Below are positions 58,288 through 64,000 of a DNA stretch of 64,000 bases, piece after piece (the stretch's first letter is position 1; every line of letters begins with the position of its first letter). The stretch spans positions 11,912,501 to 11,976,500 of the forward strand of contig CM065392.1 of assembly GCA_033060915.1 (NCBI GenBank), written 5' to 3'. Source of the DNA: Euryodendron excelsum. Its lineage: Eukaryota > Streptophyta > Magnoliopsida > Ericales > Pentaphylacaceae. The notes beneath the pieces are model-generated. The model did not search any database and was not told where the DNA came from. It saw only the letters and a list, made by a program, of their open reading frames with translations. A program made the translations under genes and the position numbers.

Positions 58288-61200
58288 TGTCGCGCCTAAA
58301 TTTTTCGCAATCGAGGAATACACACACAAGCGGAAAAAATACTGTACTCTCTCGTTAGAACTCAACCTCCGAGAAGAATGAGTGCGACTAGGATTGAATG
58401 AAAAATTGATTTGAATAAAGAACTTTTGGAAAACAATTTGGAGTCACCACCTAACTTGATTAAGGTGAGTTAGGTCACCTAAAAATTAAGCACAATCTGA
58501 AGACTACAATTAGGGTTTTTGAAAACGATTTTGAAAATATCTCCTCAAAAGAGGGTTTTTAAGAAAACAAGTTGTTTGGTAACCTTTGAAAAATATTTAA
58601 GCCCTCCGTTTTGGTCTTTCGAAAACAGTGATCTAAGTTCGGAGGTTGGTTACGTGTAGGGAAGACACACTAAGCCATCACCCTACCCCGCCCTTGCGGT
58701 ACCTACATGTCTATTCACCCTAGATTCACCTATTAAAGTTTTCAACTAACAAATGTCCAAAAGTATCCACTTTAGAAAAGAATTTTGAAAAGAAATTTAA
58801 CATGATGCATGATATACAAGCGCAAGAATAAAATTTGATTTGAAAATAGATTTGAAAGAAGAATTTGATTTGATTTGAGAAAAGAGATTTAAAAGATAGA
58901 TTTGAGTTTTGAAAGAAGAGTTCTGGAGATTGAAAATAGAGATTTGAAAATAGATTTTTGGAATTGGAAGTTTGAAAAGAGTTGTGGAAATAAAAGCTTG
59001 AAAAAGGTTGTGACCGCACCCATGAGGGTTGCCTACATAACCTTTTGGAGGAATCAGGTCAGTCGTAGTTCGAACAAGAGTTTGACAGAAAATAGAATGT
59101 TTGATTTGAAAAATAGTTTGATTGGAAAAATGATTTGATTTGAATTTGGAATAGAAGATTGAAAATTGGAAATTGGAATTGAAAAAATTGAGCTTTGATT
59201 TGGAAAGCTAGACTTAGGAAAGATAGGATTTAGAAAGGACTTGAGATTAAGAAAGATCTGACTCGAATGTTGGACTTGGAAGATTAGGGAAGTTGGAATT
59301 CAGGAAAGATTCAAATCAGAGAAGTTTCAAAATAGAAAAGTGTCATTTTAGGAAAGATTTGGTTTAGGACAGTTTTGAAATAGGAATGTTTTCAAATTAG
59401 GAAAGTTTTGAAATAAGAAAGTTTTGAAAATTTATATTTGGAAAGGTATGGAATTAAGAGAGGGTTGAAATTAGAAGCTTAAAGTTTAAAGAAAGATTTT
59501 TACGTTCAAGTTTTGGAAACTTGTGATGTAGGAAATTAGGAGATTAGGAAATATTTAAATTAGGAAAGATTTGGATTTTGTTTCTAAGAAGAAGTGTTTT
59601 GATCCTATTTCCAAAAATGGAGGATTGGATCTAGTTTCCTAAATGGGGAGATTGGATTTGGCATGGAATTGGAAAGATGGAGTTTTCGAAATCCTAGATT
59701 TGGAAGACTATAGTTTGATGTAAAAAATAGGTTTTGGAAACTTATGATTTCAATGTAAAAAGGGAGATTTTGGAAACCTAAGTTTTAAGGCAAGATTGAA
59801 AATCGTGTTTTAGGAAAGAAGATTGGGGTTCCCTAATCGTTGGCTCTATGGCTTGACTTGAACTCCATAGAAAGAGATTTTGGAAAGTTAGTTTTTGGGA
59901 AAGAGAGGTCTTTGGAAGGAGATCCTAAAGAGGAGTTTTTGGAAAACGAATTTTGAAAATAGAGTTTTTGGAAAAGGATTTTTGGAAAAAGCTTTAGGAA
60001 AGAGATTTTTGGAAAGAGTTTTTAAAAAGGAAACTTAAGTGTTTCTAGAAAGGGAATCTTTGAAGAGAACTTTTTTGGAAAGGAGTTCGAAAAGAGTTTA
60101 GGAAAATAGATTTTTGAACGGGATTATTAGAAAACAATTTTGGAAAGGAATTTTGAAAAGGAGATTGAAGAGAGTTTTTAGAAAGTATGTTGGAAAAGAG
60201 ATGTTTGGAAGGAGAGATTTGAAAAGAGAGTTTTTAGGAAGTCCATAAAAATATCTCACTTTCCTAAAGCGATTCTAACCATAAGAAGGTTAGAACCACT
60301 TTAAGATAGCGGTTTTGAAAACAACAAGGATTTAAAAATACGGACCATAACGGTCACTTCAAATGTAACATTTTCCTAAAGCAATCCTAACCATGGAAAG
60401 GCTAGAATCACCTTAGGATTGTGATTTTTAAAACGAGTTTTGAAAAAGAAGATTTAATGCAGGTTTTGAAAACAAGTTGAAAAACGAATGTTGGAGGAAT
60501 GCAAGATCATGATATGCACAATGCAAGTTGGGGTTGTGAACATACAAGGTTAAGACTTCACCAGATAATCAAGGGGGCCGAACCCACGTGGTCTCCGATT
60601 AGACTAAAAGAAAGCCCCCGACACAGTGACCTCTAATAGCCTAATCCTACACATGGACCGGGAAGTCCCTTATTTTAAGCATGCAAGAAAAGGGGGGAAG
60701 AAGATGGGGGACTAAAATAAAAGAAAACCCAAATGGGTTCAGAGAGAGAAGAAAGAGGGGGAAGATGCGTAAACGTAAATAGGAAGCCTACAATGCGTCT
60801 TCTTTTATTTACGTTGTTTTGCTTGCTTTGCTTCGGTTTTCGTTTCAGTCTTCATCTTGATCATCGAGAGCTTCGGGATGCAGCACTTCAAGTTTTCAAT
60901 GGAGGATTTGGAGGCTAGTATAGGATTGTCTATGAATGTATGGGAGCTAGGGTTTGTGTATAGAGGCTAGGGTTTTGAAAAACCTAAAGAAGACTAGGGT
61001 TTAGGGAGGCTAAGAGTTCTGTATATCGAATAGTGGATTTTTCAGACTGAGTTTGCGGACCTCTTTCACGCTGTAAGAGGCTATGTATTTATAGAGAGAA
61101 GAACAACCTGGCGCCTAGTGCAGTGGCGCTAGGCCAAAAAACACATTGGTGCCACTCCCCAGGCCAATTTTTGGCTTGGTGCCACTACTAGTGGCGCCAG

Positions 61201-62655
61201 CCACTTAAGAAAGCTTTTACTTCGGCAAGCAATGTATCTTCAGAAGATTTGGGCGCCTGTACTAGTGACTACCATACAATTTTTAGCCTGGCTTCACCAG
61301 GAGTGACTCTGGAAGGTCCGGGAATGATTTAAAAGGGCCGGGAATGACCCAAAAGGCCAGAAAGGGACAAGAACACTTAAAACAGTATCCCGGAGGTAGT
61401 AGACTTGAAAAATGATGATAAGATGTGTTGAAAGCGTTGACTAGGCCATTAGGGGCAAAACGGTCAACAGAGCCGGAAAGCTGCTGAGACGGACTTAGAA
61501 TGTCCCGAAAGAAGACTCAAGGTTTGAAAACATTATTTAGAATGTTCTCAAAGATTACCGATTTGATATCCAGAGCCGGTGTGGTTAGAAAAGAAAAACC
61601 AGCCCGCTAGGGGCAAAACGGTCATTTTACACCAGGTTTGCTGGAATTGACTTGGAATGATCCGAAAAGATAATGAAAGGTTAGGAATACTATAAAAGCA
61701 TTCCTGGGAGGTTACCGGTTTGATACCCAGAGCCAGTGTGGTTCTCGGGGCATTCGGATGCCTAGGGGCAAAATGGTCATCTTGATCAGAAAGTCTCGGA
61801 ATTGGCCCGAAACTGACTATAAGGCACCTAATCACGCCGGATTTCCTTTAAGACAATCTTGGAAAAGTAGACTTATCATTATGAGGACATAGGTACTTTC
61901 TCGAGAAATGTGCCGGAAATGGCCCTAGGGGTAGTTTGGTCATTTTTCACCGAAGTGGGCTAGCAGGCACTGGTGTTGACTTGGGTTTTGAGTGTTTTCA
62001 CCACTCTAGCAGTAGTCCCATGATACAGGGTTTGTTGGCAATTCCCTATATCGACCTATTTACGAGTGTTTCTGCCACTCTGACGGTTGCGATGTTTACG
62101 AGTACTTCCGCTACTCTGACGGTTCATGATCATTCTCGAGACTGCCTGATCTCGGGAAACTGCTAAATGGACTTAGCGCCTGAGGAATCAACTTTCTCGA
62201 AAGGCATGCCAAAATGGACATTTTTGCATTGGCGGGCTAGCAGGCGCCAAAGGTAGACCATTCTACCATCTCGAGGGATTGGGGTCTCGTCCCGGTTGAT
62301 AGGTTTAAAGGGACTTACCGTTCCGAAGAGTTCACTCGAAAACATGACGGATCGAAGGGTCTTACCACCTTGAGGAATCAACTTTTCGAAAGGGGTGCCA
62401 TATTTAATTGGAATTGGAATTGGAAATGGGACTTACTGTCTTTGGAAAGACATGCCTATTGGGATTGGACTGAACAATGCTCCCAAGGATATTTTGGTCA
62501 TTTTGCTTCTATTTGGGCCCTAAGGGCCCGCGAAGCAATGGATTGATTAGATTAGGATTGGAAAATTGAATTGACTAAGAATCTGTCTATATTGACTTGA
62601 ATACATGTTTGGACGGACTGGAGACTGTTGAGCGGGCAAAAATGGGGTGCTTACA
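58288..62655 (-). mobile_element. Solo LTR D, Ogre family, 4.4 kb, inside the outer LTR
   Basis: TGTCGCGCCTAAATTTTTCG to ...AAATGGGGTGCTTACA, flanked by TTAGG at 58283-58287 and 62656-62660. No internal sequence. TATTTATA at 61086-61093 is the minus-strand TATA box, with GGCGCC motifs at about 61110-61200. It is shorter than its sisters mainly because the 81-bp array is nearly absent and the R-U5 block is shorter. Confidence 0.92.
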
Positions 62656-64000
62656 TTAGGGTTAAGTGTATGGAGGCTAGGGTTTTGAGAGACTTCGAGC
62701 TCTGTAATTTGAAAAGCAGAGTTTCTGGACTAAGTTTGCAAACCCTTTTCACGTGGGGGGAGGCTCGGTATTTATAGACACAGGACTAGCCTAGCACTTG
62801 TTGTAGTGGTACCAAGGCAAAATTCTTTCTAGCATCACTAGGAGTGGCGCCAGGCCAATTTTTGGTTTGGCGCCATTACTAGTGGCACCAGCCACTTAAG
62901 AAAGTTTTAAGGGCGGCAAGCAACGTGTCTTTCAACCCTTGATACATAAGGCAAAAGATTTGGACGCCTATATTAGTGGCTACCATGCAATTTTTGGCTT
63001 AGCTTCACTAAGAGTGACTCCGAAAGGTCTGGGAATGTTTCGGGAGACCGGGAATGGTTCGGAAGGCTAGAAATGTATAGCAACCCTTTAAATAGTGTCC
63101 CAAAGGTAACGGACTTAAAAAACAGTGTTGGGATGGTCGATCGAGCTATTGGGAGAAAAACAGTCAACTAGACTAGAACACTACCAGAATAGACTTGGAA
63201 TGACTCATGAGAGGACTTGACCTTTAGAAACACTATTTAGAATTTTGTGGGGAGTTTCCGGTTTGATACCCAAAGCTGGTGTGGTTGGAAAAGGCGACCG
63301 GCATATTAGGAGCAAAACGGTCATTTTGTACCAGGTTCGCTGGAATGGACTCGGAATGTTCCTAAAAGGTGTTGAGAGGTCGAGAATACTATTAGAAACA
63401 TTCCCGTAAGGTAACTAGTTTGTGATACCTAGAGTCAGTGTGGTTCCCGAAGGCGCTCAAATGCCTAAGGGCAAAATGGTCATTTTGCACCGAAGTAGGC
63501 CAGCAGGCACTAGTGTTGGTTTTGAGTGTTTCCACCACTCTAACGGTCTATGACAAGTTGGTTTCCAAAGGTATCTCGTCCTTTGGTAAACGTGTCACAG
63601 CCAAGAGACGAGTTCGGTCCTGTGACATAGGGGTTTGTTGGTAATTCCCAATGTCAACCTATTTATGAGTGTTTTCGCCACTTTGACGGTTTGTGTTGAT
63701 TCTGGAGACTTCCTAATCTTAGAAAGCTGCTAGGTGGACTTATTGTCTGAGGAATTAACTTTCTCGAAAGATACGCGGAATAACTGACATTCTTCATTAA
63801 CAGGCTAATATGCGCCAAAGGTGAATCGTTCTTTCTCGAAAGATGTGCGGAATAACTGACATTCTTCATTAACAGGCTAATATGCGCCAAAGGTGAATCA
63901 TTCTACCATCTCGAGGACTTGGGTTCCATCCCAGTCGACAGGTTTGAAAGGACTTATCGTTTTGAAGAGTGTTTTCGAAAAACATGCCAAACTGGATGGT
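62656..64000 (-). mobile_element. Outer Ogre-family LTR, piece 4 (U3 side, runs off the window)
   Basis: Resumes with TTAGGGTTAAGTGTATGGAG, then CTAGGGTTTTGAG motifs, a minus-strand TATA box (TATTTATA, 62769-62776), a decayed GGCGCC block (62788-62890) and U3 sequence shared with the other LTRs. The TGTAAGCACC terminus is not reached by 64000. Confidence 0.85.
63759..63902. repeat. 72-bp tandem duplication in U3
   Basis: Two near-identical 72-base copies, each starting CTTTCTCGAAAGAT and containing AACAGGCTAATATGCGCC, at 63759 and 63831. Confidence 0.92.

Overview
Plant nuclear DNA, most likely from a woody eudicot; the sequence alone does not fix the species. It is AT-rich, has dinucleotide microsatellites, one small GT-AG spliced host-type gene, and about 54 kb of nested LTR retrotransposons. 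There are no bacterial-style operons, rRNAs, tRNAs or CRISPR arrays.

Left flank (1-9991). Low-copy-looking intergenic DNA holds a MITE-like inverted-repeat element (2098-2596), a truncated LINE 3' end (3027-3690, minus) and an uncharacterised three-exon gene (4695-5900, plus). Retrotransposon-like noncoding DNA follows (5901-8167), then an LTR-like fragment beginning TGTCACGCC (8168-9991).

Nested stack (9992-64000). One Ogre/Tat-family LTR in minus orientation starts at 9992 and has not ended by 64000. Three insertions split it. (1) A Tekay/Del-type chromovirus (10260-28964, minus) has about 2.5-kb LTRs, an initiator-Met-type primer site and a broken pol, and is itself interrupted by two solo Ogre-family LTRs (13686-18912 and 20268-24978). 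(2) A complete-ended giant Ogre/Tat element (31221-58016, minus) has 5.1-kb LTRs and a perfect 5-bp target duplication (catat). Its RT is interrupted by a solo LTR (43522-48962). (3) Another solo LTR (58288-62655, minus) carries a perfect target duplication (ttagg). Removing each insert restores the interrupted LTR or protein.

The Ogre element encodes, in sense (minus) orientation, a linker ORF, an aspartic protease with a G-patch, an intron-like spacer, RT, a vestigial RNase H, a second (archaeal-type) RNase H and an integrase. Between pol and the 3' LTR, on the opposite strand, lies a roughly 560-codon reading frame (37658-39339) with plant-mobile-domain-like motifs. It is interrupted only by stop codons, never by a frameshift, and is the most interesting item here. 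No gag is recognisable in either element. All coding regions of the elements are inactivated.

The Ogre-family LTRs share an architecture: a variable 81-bp tandem array in U3, GGCGCC palindromes just upstream of a TATAAATA box, telobox-like AAACCCTA motifs just downstream, and about 2-2.5 kb of low-complexity CTTTCC/AAAA DNA in the R-U5 part.
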